Shown here one piece after another: positions 18,201-28,723 of a stretch of 64,000 nucleotides of DNA. This DNA is from Choricystis sp. odSpoLacu1 (Eukaryota; Chlorophyta; Trebouxiophyceae). How positions within the stretch are numbered: position 1 is the stretch's first letter; every line of letters begins with the position of its first letter. The stretch covers positions 1,054,001 through 1,118,000 of the forward strand of contig OY253649.1 of NCBI GenBank assembly GCA_958009055.1, in the 5' to 3' direction. A program made the translations under genes and the position numbers. The notes under the pieces were generated by a model. The model had not been told where the DNA came from. It did not search any database and saw nothing but the letters and a program-made list of their open reading frames with translations.

Positions 18201-20998
18201 GGTGACCGCGCGGACAGCAGCCGGCGGGTTGCCCGCCGCCGCGCGGCCGAGCGCGAGCGCGGCGGCCGACGCGACGGCGGGTTCCCTGGTGGAGGTGAGG
18301 GTGGTGGCGAGCGTGTCGACGGTGTCTGTCTCAGCGCCTGGCAGGGGGCCGCCCAGGGCGGCGACGCCGATGGCGGCGACCGCGGTCGCTGCCAGCGCGG
18401 CGTCGGTCGACCCAGCCGCCTCGACCAGCGACGACAGCGCGGCCGTCGCCACGGCCGCGTCCGCCCGGCCGGCGGGGCGCGCCAGCAAATAGCCGATGGC
18501 GGACAGCGCGCCGTCCCGCGCTTCAAAACGGCCGGTTGGTGTGGACGCGGCGGCCGTCAGCCGGGTGAGCGTGGCGGGCGCGTCGCCAGACGCGGCGGCC
18601 AGGGCCACAAGTTGAGCCGCGTCCCGGCGGGCGGCGGCATCCACACACCCCAGCTCGCGGCGCAGCAGTTCGGCACCATCGCTGTCGGCGTAGCGAGTCG
18701 CCAGGGCGGAGCCGTGGCCGGCCGCAGCGTCGGCGACGAGGGCGGCAAGGGCAGCAGCGCGCAGCGGGGACGGGCAGGCAGGGCCTAGAGCGGAGTCCAG
18801 CAAGGCCAGATAAGAGGCCGGTGGCTCGGGCGTCGCGTCCGCAGACCTGCACTCGGCCGCAAACCGCACGAGCGCGCGAAACGGGCCGGGCGCGAGGGGC
18901 GGCCCCACCGCGCCGGCCGCCGCGGCCGCGCCGACGGCGGGAGGGCGCATCAGCCCCGGCACCCGCGCCTCGGCATAGCGCACCAGCTCGTCCACGGCGG
19001 GTGGCGCCGACGATGCAGCAGGTGATGGCGCCAGCAGATCCACAGGCGGTGGCGGCGGCGGGCTGGCGTCTTTGAGGTCGCCGCTAGCGGTGCGCTTGGC
19101 GGCGGCCGCGCGGCCAGTCTTTTTTGCGTCGGGCAGTGGCGGTCCGCGCCGGTCGTCCACGCCCGCAAACAGGCCCACCTCCCCCGCCTCCCGCACCGCC
19201 AGCGTGGCGTCGCCGGACGCCAGGATGCACACCCAGCGGGAGGGCAGGTGGGAGCGGGTGAAGAGGCGCGCGGCCCACGTGGCTGCGCAGAGGCGGACGG
19301 CCGCGTCGTCGGAGGCCGCCGCCTCCAGCAGCAGGTCCGCCAGTGCACCTGCGGCGTCCCCCGTGACGCCAGCATAAGCGGCCGCCGCCGACGCAACGGC
19401 TTCCTGGGCCGCGGCGCGCACGCCCGCTGGTTCGGAGGCCAGGGCAGTGAACAGCGTGCGCGCTGCGTCGGGCCCTGCAGCCGCCAGGCACGCGGGCGCC
19501 CGCCTCGCCAGGGCGGCGATGGCTTGGTAGGCGGTCGCCCGGGCGGCGGTGGGGACGGCGCCCCCCTCGGACGGGGCGTCGACGGCGGCCAGGAGGCGGG
19601 AGAGGACGGTGGGTGCGCGCGGCGCCAGAGCGTCGTCCGGCGCGTGGCGTAGAATCCACACCAAGTACTCGGCTCCCGCAGCCGCGACGGTGGGGGGGGC
19701 GGTCCCGAACACGGTCACATCCACCGCCCGCGCGGCGGCGGGGAAGGCGGCCGCCGCGGCGCGCGAGCGCGAGAGCAGGGACAGTGCGCGCGTGGCGAGC
19801 TGGGGCGGCGAGGGGGCAGCGTGGTCGGCATGCAGGGGCGCGCCCGCCTCCAGGGCGGGCACGCCACCACCATCCGCATCCAGGGACGCGGGCGTGCCCC
19901 CCACCACCAGGCGCAGCAGGCGGCGGACGAGGGTGGAATTTTCCAGGACGTCAGTCGATGACGGCCCTTCCCCCAGCGCCTTTTTCAGCAGGTCTTCTCC
20001 CTTGCGCGCCACGCCATCATCCGCGTCCGCGGACGCGACTGCGTACACGTAGGCCAGGTCGGGGGCCAAGGCCGCCAGGGGGGCGTCTCCGCTAACGGCA
20101 GCCGTGAAGGCGCGAGACGACACAAACGAGAGGGCCGCCCCCTTGCGCGCCACCAGGGTGGTGCGGTCGGGGGGGGGGGCTTGGCCTTCCACAGCGGCCA
20201 CGTCGGCCGGGGTCAGGCCGCCCGGCAGGGTGCGGCCGTCGGCGAGGGTGAGGGGGGGCGGCCGCCGCTCGTCAGCGAGAGGCCCGGCGGGTGCCGCCAC
20301 AGCCGCCCCGGCCGCAACTTGCAGTGCGGCCGCCGTCTGTAGCGCGCTGGCTGGCGGCGGTGGCGCGGTCGGCGCCCTGCCGGGGGGCTGGTAGAGCAGC
20401 AGGGTGGCGACAAAAGACAGCACCGACCGCGCGTCGCCCGCGTCACTCAGGAATGCGCCCGCCTCTGCGAGCGGGGCAGCCGCTGTGGGCCCACTGCCAC
20501 CCGCCACCAGGGCGTCCACCGCCAGGCGCAGCGCGGTGGCCCCACTCTCGCGCGGGCGGGTGGAGACGCCAGAGATCAAGTGCGGCACGCTCGCCACCCT
20601 CTCCCCCGGGGGCGCCCGGTCGGCCGCCATGCCGGCATACACCAGCGCAAACGCGCGCACGGTGGCGTCGGCGGAGGCGGCGTAGAGGGAGGCGAGAGGG
20701 AGGAGGGGCAGCTTGATCGCGGGGCGCGACTTGACGCGCGCGTTGACGTGGGATAAAAGAGCCATGATGGCCGCCCGGTCGGCGGGGGTGGCTGTGGCCA
20801 GGCGGGGCAGGACGGCGGGGAGCAGCTTGGCCAGGACCTGGGAGGGGGTGTGGGTGGGTGGGAGGGTTGGTGGGGGGAGAAGGAGGTGCGCGCGAGCGAG
20901 AGAAGCAGGGTTCGGGTGTCCATCACCAATCGCACCGGCTCCAGCCGCTCCTCAGGTGTCGCCCCCAGCCTGTCGAGGAGTCGCTGATACTCGGCCAT
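15234..20998 (-). CDS. ECM29: Proteasome adapter/scaffold ECM29
   Basis: A giant HEAT-repeat protein of 1,888 aa, close to human ECM29 (1,845 aa). It binds the 26S proteasome and links it to other cell components. Exon 1 is 20936-20998 (21 codons) and exon 2 is 15234-20837, with a 98-nt intron. The joined N-terminus reads MAEYQRLLDRLGATPEERLEP, then VLAKLLPAVLPRLAT, then HVNARVKSRPAIKLPLLPL, matching the family start (leader, then KFLPPVLLKL, then HLNKRIKSRP.I.LPV). The remainder is continuous Ala-rich helical repeat with HEAT-like spacing, as in the ECM29 body. GCN1 is the main alternative, but it is longer and begins differently. The reading frame is intact over 5.6 kb despite 70% or more GC, which argues that most of this assembly is accurate. 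Confidence 0.85.
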
Positions 20999-21122
20999 GG
21001 TCTGTGTGCCCCGTGTGGGTCACGCGCGTTGACTGCGGGGCGCGCGGACACACAGCGTTTTGTGTGGGATTGAACAATGGTTGTGACTTCTTTTCATTCA
21101 CTTTCTTTTTCACTCTCCCTTC

Positions 21123-22394
21123 TCAACCCAGCCGCTTCCCCAACCACGCCGCCAACCGCCTCGCCAGCGTGGCCTCGATCGCACGCACCCGGCCACCCAC
21201 CATCACAGCGTGTGCGTCGACCCCTTTTTTGTCAACAGCACGCGTCACCGCTGCAAGCCGATCAGCCGCCACCCGCTGCAGCACGCGGCTTGCAGACGCC
21301 GGCCCCCCCGCCGCCCCCGCAGCAGCCGCCAGCAGCGCACGGGATGGCGCGCCCGATTTTTTTACCCGCAGTGCCCCCCCCGCTCGCAGGGCGGCGGCGC
21401 GGGCGCGGAGGGCACGTGCGACGGGGGTGGCACGCCGCTTTTTGGTGGTGGCGTCCGCGACGGCTGCCGCGGCGGCAGCCACGGCCGCCACCGTGAAGTC
21501 CAGCGTGTCGTCGATGGTGGGTTGCCCACTCAGCGGTGGTGGAATGCCGTAGCGGCGCAGCAGCTCGCCCGAGGCCAGGCGGCCGTACGAGTTGAAGACG
21601 GGGGTGGAGGGCGGGATGTCGATCGTCGTCGCCATCATCAGGTGGCCGCCACCGCACTCGCCGTCGTCATGACCGCACGCTGTGGTCTCACCGCCATCGC
21701 ACTCGACCTCGGTGTGGGCCAGGCGCACGCGGGGCGGTCCCGGGCGGGTTTCTAGAGCATCGAAAATGGGGACAAGGGCCAGAATGATCGGGTCATCCCC
21801 CAAACTGAACGCGTAGGACGACACAATGACCAGCGCCGTCCTGAACTGGGCTTGCGCATCCAGATCATCTCTGGCCAGCCCCACGCGGCGCAACCACGGC
21901 ACGGCGAGCGCGGCCGCCGCGTCGACCGCGCTGGGTGCGTGGCGGCGCAGGCGGCGACCGGCCGCCTGCGCCGGGGCGGCGACCGACAGGGCGACGGCCG
22001 CGTCGCGCCGGCTCCAGTGAGCTGGGTGGTGGGGTGTGGGCGGGCCACCGTACAGCCAGGCGACGTAGGGGGCCCACGAGCTGGCGTGGCCGCGTGCGCG
22101 TTCGGCGATGAGAGCTAGTGCCAGCGCCACACTGTCGCGCCAGGGGTCGGGTTTAGGACCATCCCTCAACAGACCAGCGGCGTGAAGCAGGGGAGCTGCT
22201 GCACTGGCGGCTGCCGTCAGCACGCACGCGTCGGGGACGCGGGCAACAGCCGCGCCGGTGGCCAGGCCGACTGCTGGAGCGACGGCGGTGCGGGCGCTTG
22301 TGGTGGGTTCCACGGCTAGTTGTACGCCCACATGGCCGCCGCGCAGCTTGAGCCAGCTGCAGAGAGCGGAATTGAGGCGTGCAGCCTCTGCCAT
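21123..22394 (-). CDS. SET-domain lysine methyltransferase, RLSMT/SETD3-6 type
   Basis: A single-exon protein of 423 aa. Residues 5-60 follow the pattern of the RLSMT family N-terminus (FxxWL..G, then a GxAxARVPDACVLTA block). The SET C-part is seen in VIVSSYAFSL and VFNSYGRLASGELLRRYGI, the equivalent of the family N.YG..SN.ELL..YGF. The Ala-rich helical C-terminus corresponds to the Rubisco-LSMT substrate-binding domain. Likely targets are non-histone proteins, but substrates differ widely between members and cannot be read from sequence. An unusual Cys/His/Gly-rich insert (GGETTACGHDDGECGGGH) sits in the middle of the SET region. It is divergent from the kinase gene at 22536 across 141 bp. 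Confidence 0.78.
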   Translation of the reverse strand: MAEAARLNSALCSWLKLRGGHVGVQLAVEPTTSARTAVAPAVGLATGAAVARVPDACVLTAAASAAAPLLHAAGLLRDGPKPDPWRDSVALALALIAERARGHASSWAPYVAWLYGGPPTPHHPAHWSRRDAAVALSVAAPAQAAGRRLRRHAPSAVDAAAALAVPWLRRVGLARDDLDAQAQFRTALVIVSSYAFSLGDDPIILALVPIFDALETRPGPPRVRLAHTEVECDGGETTACGHDDGECGGGHLMMATTIDIPPSTPVFNSYGRLASGELLRRYGIPPPLSGQPTIDDTLDFTVAAVAAAAAAVADATTKKRRATPVARALRARAAALRAGGALRVKKSGAPSRALLAAAAGAAGGPASASRVLQRVAADRLAAVTRAVDKKGVDAHAVMVGGRVRAIEATLARRLAAWLGKRLG

Positions 22395-22535
22395 GCGGCG
22401 TTTTTGTTTTCGACGACTGAACTTTTTTGTTCTTTCGTCGACCCACACATTGCTGCCCAAAAACACTCTCTCTGCCCCCGCCCGCCGCGTGGGGGCCACA
22501 CGGGGAGCCCGCCCACACGCACACACAGCCAAACC

Positions 22536-23777
22536 ATGGCCGCCCCACCCCCACCCTCCGACCTGCCCACCCCGTCGCCCAGCCTGATGCGGGCGCCACC
22601 TCCCACCACCCCGTCCCCACCCCAGCGCCTGCTCATCCTGGTCGGCCTCCCCGGCTCCGGCAAGAGCACTGCAGCTGCGACGCTGGAATCCCGGGGCTGG
22701 GTGCGCATCAACCAAGACACCCTGGGCTCGCGACCTGCCTGCGAAGCCGCAGCGTCCGCCGCGCTGGCCGCTGGTCGCTCCGTCGTCGTCGACCGTGTCA
22801 ACTTTGACGTGCGCCAGCGGGGCACGTGGGTGGCCCTGGCCCGGTCGACCCGGGTCCCAGTGGCAGCGCTGGAGTTGAGGCTGCCGATCGAGGTGTGCGT
22901 CGCGCGGGCGATGGCTCGCACAGACCACCCCACCATCGCGCCGCCCGAAGCGGCTGCCGTCGTCGCCCGCCTGGCGGCCGACTATGTGCCCCCCAACGCG
23001 CGGGCGGAGAGGCTGGACGCGGTGTGGGTGGCGACCAGTGACGGCGAGGTGGCGGCGTGCGTGGCGCGGGTGGGGGCGGGCGCGCACGGCGTGGCAGGCG
23101 GCGCGCCGCCGCGCAACAACGCTGTCCCCGGCCCCCGTGTCGGCGGCGGCGGCCGCCCCCCCCAGCCGGGCGAGCTGGTTCCCCGCCACCTGGACACTCC
23201 TTTGGGTCTCGACCCCAGGCCCCTGATTTTGTTCGATTTGAACGACACGCTGGCCTCGTCCACGCGCGTGCGCAAGCGCGCCGGGCGCATCACGGCGCGC
23301 CCGGCCCTCGCCTCCCTCCTCCCCCTCAAACCACGCCTGCGGTTTGGACTGTTCACGTCGGCCACCGTGCCCACGGTGGCAGAAGCGTTGCCCGTGCTGG
23401 CGGCCGCGGCGGGTGGGTGCCTGTTTGACGCAGCGACGCCGACCGCCCTCATCCTGCACCGCGGCCACACCCAGCCCGCGCCGGCGCAGGGTGCCAAGAC
23501 TTGGGCCACGTTCAAGCCGATTGCGCCCTGGTTTGCGGCTCCTCACCGTGTGCTGGTGATCGATGACGACACGGGGAAAGTGGCCCCCTGCGAGAGAGAC
23601 CACTTTGTGTGTGTGCCCGCCTGGGGCGACGACCAGCCTGGCGATGACGCCATGCTGCCTGTCCTGGCGGCCGCGCTGGCAGCGCACGTGGCGCCGCTGG
23701 CGGGCGGGGAGGATGTGCGCCCCGCGGGGCGGCGGGTGGAGGCGGCCGTGGCGGCGAGAGCGAGGGTGCGTGTTTAG
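22536..23777 (+). CDS. PNK-like kinase fused to a NIF/FCP-type HAD domain
   Basis: A protein of 413 aa starting at ATG 22536 (AAACCATGG). Residues 32-165 form a P-loop kinase with Walker A GLPGSGKST (37-45) and RINQDTLGSR, followed by GRSVVVDRVNFD. This is the pattern of the kinase half of polynucleotide kinase 3'-phosphatase. Residues 228-385 form a NIF/SCP-like HAD domain: ILFDLNDTLASS, then RFGLFTSATVPTV, then VLVIDDDTGK. The HAD catalytic motif DxDxT reads D234-L-N236-D-T, so the second Asp is Asn and activity may be weak or lost; plant NIF-domain proteins often show a similar DLNG form. Domain order is kinase then phosphatase, the reverse of animal PNKP. The role is inferred to be nucleic-acid end processing or protein binding. 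Confidence 0.7.
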   Translation: MAAPPPPSDLPTPSPSLMRAPPPTTPSPPQRLLILVGLPGSGKSTAAATLESRGWVRINQDTLGSRPACEAAASAALAAGRSVVVDRVNFDVRQRGTWVALARSTRVPVAALELRLPIEVCVARAMARTDHPTIAPPEAAAVVARLAADYVPPNARAERLDAVWVATSDGEVAACVARVGAGAHGVAGGAPPRNNAVPGPRVGGGGRPPQPGELVPRHLDTPLGLDPRPLILFDLNDTLASSTRVRKRAGRITARPALASLLPLKPRLRFGLFTSATVPTVAEALPVLAAAAGGCLFDAATPTALILHRGHTQPAPAQGAKTWATFKPIAPWFAAPHRVLVIDDDTGKVAPCERDHFVCVPAWGDDQPGDDAMLPVLAAALAAHVAPLAGGEDVRPAGRRVEAAVAARARVRV

Positions 23778-23862
23778 ATGTTGTTGTTTTTTTCTGCCTG
23801 ATTTTGCAAGTGTTTTTCTCTCTGTGTGTGTGCAACCCACCAAACGAACCAACCCCCACCAC

Positions 23863-24481
23863 TCACACCAGCACGCCCGCCGGCGGGGCGTTGCTGCCGT
23901 CGCCGCCGCTGCCGCTCGCGCCCGCGCCGCTCGCCTCACCAGCGCGCACGGGGCGAATCTTGTACTTTTTTATCATCGCTTGCAACTCTTTCTCTTTGGC
24001 CGCGGCGTCGGCTTTGAGCTTGGCCAGGACCTGGGGAGGAAAAGGGGGGGAGGAAGAAACGTCGATCGAGGGTCGACACGCCGCCCCTCTCCCACCACCC
24101 ACCACCTCTCTCCCCACACCCACGCTCACCTCGTCCAGTTGAGCCTTGTTGCACTGCACAGCGGGCAGCACTTCGCCCACGGTGCGTTCGACCAGGACGT
24201 CGCCCACCTGTGAGGAGGGTTAGGAAGGGTGGAGAAAGGGGAAGACGGTCGGTCTTTTGCTCCCCATTGCCGCCTTCCTCTCCCCTCCCCTCCATCTCTC
24301 TCTTCTCTCTCACCAGCCTGTACGCCCGTCGCCCAGCATCCATTGGCTCCAGCGTGCGCGCCACGAGGGCGTGCTCCGCGGCTTCGGCCTCCAGGTCGGC
24401 CGCTCTGTCCAGCAGGGAGGCGAGCTCGGAGCGCAGGCGGCCGTAGGCGTCGATGGCGGCGCGTTCTTCGGGGGTGGCCAT
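23863..24481 (-). CDS. PFD2: Prefoldin subunit 2
   Basis: A beta-type prefoldin subunit of 137 aa, part of the hexameric chaperone that delivers actin and tubulin to CCT. Three exons (24314-24481, 24130-24207, 23863-24030) are joined by 106- and 99-nt introns, all in phase 0. The coiled-coil N-helix (AYGRLRSELASLLDRAADLE) leads to EHALVARTLEPMDAGRRAYRL. Exon 2 supplies the diagnostic VGDVLVERTVGEVLPAVQCN hairpin, and exon 3 the C-helix (KEKELQAMIKKYKIRP). Length and motif order are exactly those of PFD2/GIM4. The last 25 residues are a Gly/Ser/Ala tail. Confidence 0.92.
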
Positions 24482-24658
24482 GATGTGTGGTGGTGTGTGA
24501 GGGAGTGTGGGGAGGGGAGCGCAGCTCTTGGCGGGGCGGGGAGTGAGGGGAAAAACAATTGCGGCTTGTTTTGTGTGTCGACCCCCCTCACCACCGTGTT
24601 TTTTTCGATCGTCCCCCACACTAAACCCTTTTACAGAGCGCCTTCACACACACACACA

Positions 24659-25955
24659 CTAACTCGGCTTGCGCCCCAGCACCACCCTGTGCCGATGGTC
24701 GGCGGACACAGTGACAACCTCCTCCAGCCCGGCCCTCCTGAACGAAACCTCCACGTCGTGGCAGTAGTACTCATCCGACCACGGCTCCGTCGACTTCATG
24801 AGCGTGAACAGGGCGGGGGGAAGGTTTTGAATGGTGGACGAGGCGGGGTCGTTGTCAGCAATGGCCAGCACGCCGCCTGGGGCCAGCAGGCGAGCTGCGT
24901 CGGCCACGACAGCATCAATCGGCGCCGGCCTCATCTCGTGGACCATGAACACGGAGGTGACCAGGTCGAAGGATGCGTCGGGGAAGGGGGCGTGCTCGCC
25001 GTTGGCGTGGATGTAGGTGCAGCGCGGCCGTGTGCCGACCGCGCCCTTGACCGCCAGCGGCCCCACACTGCCCGTGCCACGCTCCAGCTGGCGTTCCCGC
25101 AGCTCGGCGACCGCCAGGAAATAAGGAGACAGGTCGAGGCCCGTGACACGGGCGGTCGGGTAAGCGTCCGCGAGTGACCGCGTCGACACGCCAGCCGAGC
25201 AGCCGACGTCCAGAATGGTCTTCACCTCCCTCGCCCCCGTGCGCGCCGCAAAGGAGGCGATGGCGTCCAGGATGCCCTGCCTCAGCTTGGCTTGGGCGGT
25301 GAGGGGGCGCAGCCCTGGTTCATCCTTCCACGTGCGGAGCGCCATCGCTGCTGTCGCGGCCTCCACCTCGCGTGCCGGCTCCCACGCCAAATTTCCCGCA
25401 TCATATGCGTGGAAGGGTTGAGTGTAGTAGTCAGGGTAGGTGATGCTTGTGTCTTCCAGTTCGTCCTTGATCTCGTACAGTTCGTCACAGTCTTGCAGGG
25501 TGGCTGCGGTGCCGCGCCAGTCCACCCCTGCATCCTCCGCCGACCGCTGCAGCACCGCCTTGGCGGCCACCTTCATGGCGGCGTAGAGGGGGCGAATGGA
25601 GATGAGCAGGTTGACGAAGCGGGAGAGGGTGTCGTCGCCTGAGTGGGTGTGTGGGTGGGGGTGGGTGGGGTGAGGAAAGGAGGACAGAAGAGCGACGGCG
25701 CGCGACGGCGCGCGCCTCCTGTTTCCCGACTCGCAGGCATTTCTTTGCCGCATTCCCACTTCCCCCACCCCCCCCCCACACACACACACTACAAACTGTC
25801 TCACCTGCCCACTTGGGCTTGGCCAGCGTGGGCGCCGCCTGGGCTGCAACGGCGAGGCGGCGCGTCGGAGCGGCGCGCCGTGGCGCACACGGCAGGGCAG
25901 CAGGGCGACGCGTGGCCGCCAGGCGCGGAGGTGGTGCATGGCGGAGGGCGTGCAT
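24659..25955 (-). CDS. Plastid SAM-dependent methyltransferase (At4g29590-like)
   Basis: A class I methyltransferase of 376 aa. Exon 1 (25805-25955) encodes an Arg/Ala/Pro-rich chloroplast transit peptide; exon 2 is 24659-25638 after a 166-nt intron. A family-specific block TYPDYYTQPFHAYDAGNLAWE precedes the SAM-binding fold. Motif I is ILDVGCSAGVSTRSLA, then VTGLDLSPYFLAVAELRE, HANGEHAPFPDASFDLV, and the C-terminal FTLMKSTEPWSDEYY. This order matches a plant and algal chloroplast family of UbiE-like methyltransferases with unknown substrate. It is divergent from the Rossmann protein at 26048 with only 92 bp between the start codons, so the two may share a promoter. Confidence 0.85.
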
Positions 25956-26047
25956 TGTGGGGACAGAGCGCGCGTGGAAATGCACGGGAAAAGTGAGTGT
26001 GAAGAGAGAAACGGGGACACACCCACGAACCCGACCCTCTATCGAAA

Positions 26048-27601
26048 ATGCAGCGAGCCTCGCAGCACACGCGCCCCCTGCGCGGCGCGCCCCGGCTGCA
26101 CGCCCGCCTGGCGGCCACTCGGCTGCCGCGCCTTGTGCCAGGCGGGCGCACGCCCCCGCCACGCGGCCCACCAACCACTGCTGCGACCCAAACCACGGGC
26201 ACCCGCCTCATCTCTGTCCCCGGCCTGACCAAACCACCCACCGCCTCCGCCGCTGTCCACGTCGTGGGTGCCGACACGCCTCTCGGCGCCTCCATCGTGC
26301 GCGCCCTGCTGGTGGCGGGGGTGGCGGTGGACGCGGGCGTGGCGGACGTGGAGCGCGCGAGCGCCGACGTCGCATTTTTGACAAAGATCGAGGTCATCAA
26401 CCGCAAGGAGGCCGCGTTGTTGACGCTGACGGACGCCGACCCTGATCGCTCCACCATCATTGTGGTGGGGCTGACAGGGAGAGCCGCAGCGACTGCCGTC
26501 GCGCGCGCGCCGAGCGGCGCGCGCGTCGTTGTTGTAGGTCCTTCCCGTGACGCCGACGCGGCGGCGGCCGCCATCGAGACCGCCCGCGGCGTGACCCCCT
26601 GCGTGATGCGCCTGGCGCCGTTGGACGACGACGCCGCCGGCACTCGCGGCGAGCTGCCCGCCGCGGTGGGTGTGCGCGGCGACGCGCCGCCAGGGGCGAC
26701 CGTGTCGCGCGGCCAGGCGGCCGCGGCACTCACCGCCGCCCTGGCGGCCGCGCCGACCGCCTCCTCCATCTTTGCGGCGGATGTGTGGGCCAAGACACGC
26801 GTCCCGTTCATCCCCACGCGGGCGGCTGTGGAGGGCGCGATGCCGAGGCTGGTTGTGGGGGACGCTGCAGAGGCGGGCAGCGGCAGCGCGCCGGCGCCGG
26901 CGCCCTCGTTGCCGCGTGTGCCCTCGTTCCTCACGGTGCCCAAGCCCGCCCCCACACCCGCCACCGACGACGCTGCCCCGCCCCAGCCATCCCCCATGGC
27001 CGCCCTGCTGGGCGGGCTCAAGCGGGGCGTGCTGTATTCAGACACCGAAGACTCGTCGTCTGGCGACGACGACGACGACGAGGAAGACGGCCCCCTGGCG
27101 TGGCTGCCGGCGTGGCCCAGGCCGGCCGCCAGAGCACCCGCGCCGCCTGGCAGGGCGAGGCCGCCGCCGCCGGCGCCAAAGGCGCGGCCTCCGCCGCCGG
27201 CCCCCAAAGCGCGGCCGCCGCCGCCGCCGCCGCGCTCCAGGCCGGCACCTCCTCCCACACGCGGTGGCACGACCCCTGTGTCTGCTCGCAGCGGTGGGGG
27301 TGGCGGCCTGGGGGCGTTGTTTGGGTTTGGGCGGCCTGCAGGCGGCACTGAAAAAATGGCGCCACTGGCCGCAGCGCGCGGCGGCTCGCAAAAGACTCGC
27401 CCCCCGCCTCCCAAGCCTAAGGCGAGGCCGCCGCCTCCCGCGCCCCAAGGCGCGGCCCCCGCCGCCCACGCCCAAGGCGCGGCCCGCGCCGCCGCCCACG
27501 CGGGGCGGGGCGCCCGCGTCCGCCGACCCGCCCAAAAAAAGGGGGGCGGCCTGTTTGGCTTCCTGTCGCAGGACACCGTGTTCATTGACGAGCTGGATTG
27601 A
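26048..27601 (+). CDS. Plastid-type Rossmann protein with Pro-rich C-terminus
   Basis: A protein of about 517 aa. Residues 1-60 are a basic Ala/Pro/Thr-rich transit peptide. Residues 68-230 form an NAD(P)-binding, SDR-like fold starting VHVVGADTPLGASIVRALLV with the GxxxxG loop, then AGVADVERASAD and IIVVGLTGRAAAT. The AGVxD segment recalls the plastid nucleoid protein pTAC16, but this is a weak match. The C-terminal third is disordered, with an acidic patch (SSSGDDDDDDEED) and repeats of the unit KARPPPPAP. Around 27440-27540 the repeat continues in another frame (KARPPPPTPKARPAPPPTRG) and returns after an A7G6 run, so two compensating indels are likely. The end GGLFGFLSQDTVFIDELD echoes GGLGALFGFGRPAGG upstream. 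Confidence 0.6.
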   Translation: MQRASQHTRPLRGAPRLHARLAATRLPRLVPGGRTPPPRGPPTTAATQTTGTRLISVPGLTKPPTASAAVHVVGADTPLGASIVRALLVAGVAVDAGVADVERASADVAFLTKIEVINRKEAALLTLTDADPDRSTIIVVGLTGRAAATAVARAPSGARVVVVGPSRDADAAAAAIETARGVTPCVMRLAPLDDDAAGTRGELPAAVGVRGDAPPGATVSRGQAAAALTAALAAAPTASSIFAADVWAKTRVPFIPTRAAVEGAMPRLVVGDAAEAGSGSAPAPAPSLPRVPSFLTVPKPAPTPATDDAAPPQPSPMAALLGGLKRGVLYSDTEDSSSGDDDDDEEDGPLAWLPAWPRPAARAPAPPGRARPPPPAPKARPPPPAPKARPPPPPPRSRPAPPPTRGGTTPVSARSGGGGGLGALFGFGRPAGGTEKMAPLAAARGGSQKTRPPPPKPKARPPPPAPQGAAPAAHAQGAARAAAHAGRGARVRRPAQKKGGGLFGFLSQDTVFIDELD

Positions 27602-27844
27602 TGAGTCAGATTCAAAATGAGAGAGAGAGAGCGAGTGCGTGAGTTGTGTGTGTGCAAAAAGGCACCCCAAAACCGAAAAAAATCGTTACAAGCGGGGCGG
27701 GATGTGTTCCTCTTTCCCTCTGTCTCCCAAAAATACAAAGTACAAGGCACACGCGTGTGAGGGGGGGGGCAGCAAAAAATCAGGCAAAGCAAAAATGTGA
27801 TGGTGCAAAAAAGGCAGAGAGAGATCCTCCACCCACTCTCTCCC

Positions 27845-28489
27845 TCACGACGACAGCCCGCCCCCCGCATCCTCCGCCGTGATCATCGCCTTCTCCAGAA
27901 TGGTTTTCCCCTGCTTGTACTGCTGGCTGGGCTCGTACGCGTGGACGTAGGTCCAGCCGAGGACGGCGGCACACTGCACACACATGGCCGACCGCACCGT
28001 GTGCAGCCCCGTGATCAGCAGGCGCTCCTCCTTGGGGCCGTGGGTGACGTTGACGACGGTGTGGAAGAGGTAGGCCCGGCCGTGGCGGCCTTGGAAGGCC
28101 TGTGGGTGGTGTGGGTGGGTGAGGTTGAAGAGAAACGCGCTGCGTCGTCGCTTTCTCGCACCCGACCGCACGCGTGTCGGAGCGCCTTTTTTCTTCCGCT
28201 CTCCGACACGTTCCGCCCCCGCCGCCGCCCCCCTACTTGGCCCCGCCAGGGCTCGACACTCGGTGCCCACACCACACGCAGCGGGTGAACGCGGCGGGCG
28301 GCCCCGGGGGCAGGCGGGCGCGCCCTGCGCCCTGCCCAACGACGCATTGCCCCCCGCCCAAAAAAAAACACATCCCCTCCTCTCACTCACCTTGGACACG
28401 ATGTCGTCCGCGTCCGCCACGTGCGTGCCGCACGCCGAGCACCCATACACGCGGCTGCCGTCCAGCCAGGCGCGGAAGCGGCGGCCCAT
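27845..28489 (-). CDS. Yippee family zinc-binding protein
   Basis: A protein of 117 aa, the usual Yippee length. Exon 1 is 28391-28489 and exon 2 is 27845-28099, with a 291-nt intron. The first zinc pair is YGCSACGTHVAD, the second MCVQCAAVLGW. The invariant core FQGRHGRAYLFHTVVNVTHG and the YKQGKTILEKA tail are all present. The Yippee fold is a Mis18/CULT-like zinc beta-sandwich; members act in nuclear or ubiquitin-ligase (GID/CTLH) contexts, but no specific role can be read here. Purines (GGGAGAGAG) follow the stop on the coding strand. Confidence 0.93.
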   Translation of the reverse strand: MGRRFRAWLDGSRVYGCSACGTHVADADDIVSKVSERRGCVFFWAGGNASLGRAQGAPACPRGRPPRSPAACGVGTECRALAGPSRGAAAGAERVGERKKKGAPTRVRSGARKRRRSAFLFNLTHPHHPQAFQGRHGRAYLFHTVVNVTHGPKEERLLITGLHTVRSAMCVQCAAVLGWTYVHAYEPSQQYKQGKTILEKAMITAEDAGGGLSS

Positions 28490-28723
28490 CGGGAAAAAGG
28501 CGGGCTCTGTGCGTCGGGGTTTTGAGGGAGTGGGGGGTCACACACTCCACGAGCGGGCGCCCCGTCCCTCGGGACGCGCAGCACAGGGGTGAGGGGCAAT
28601 AGGGGAGGCCGCTGAGAGGGGCGGCCTGGGGGGTTTGGGTGTGTCGGCTAAAAAGAAAGAACGCACGCTCTGAAGCAACTGAGCGTCTTTTTTCTCACAC
28701 AGTCGCCCCTCACCCACACCACC

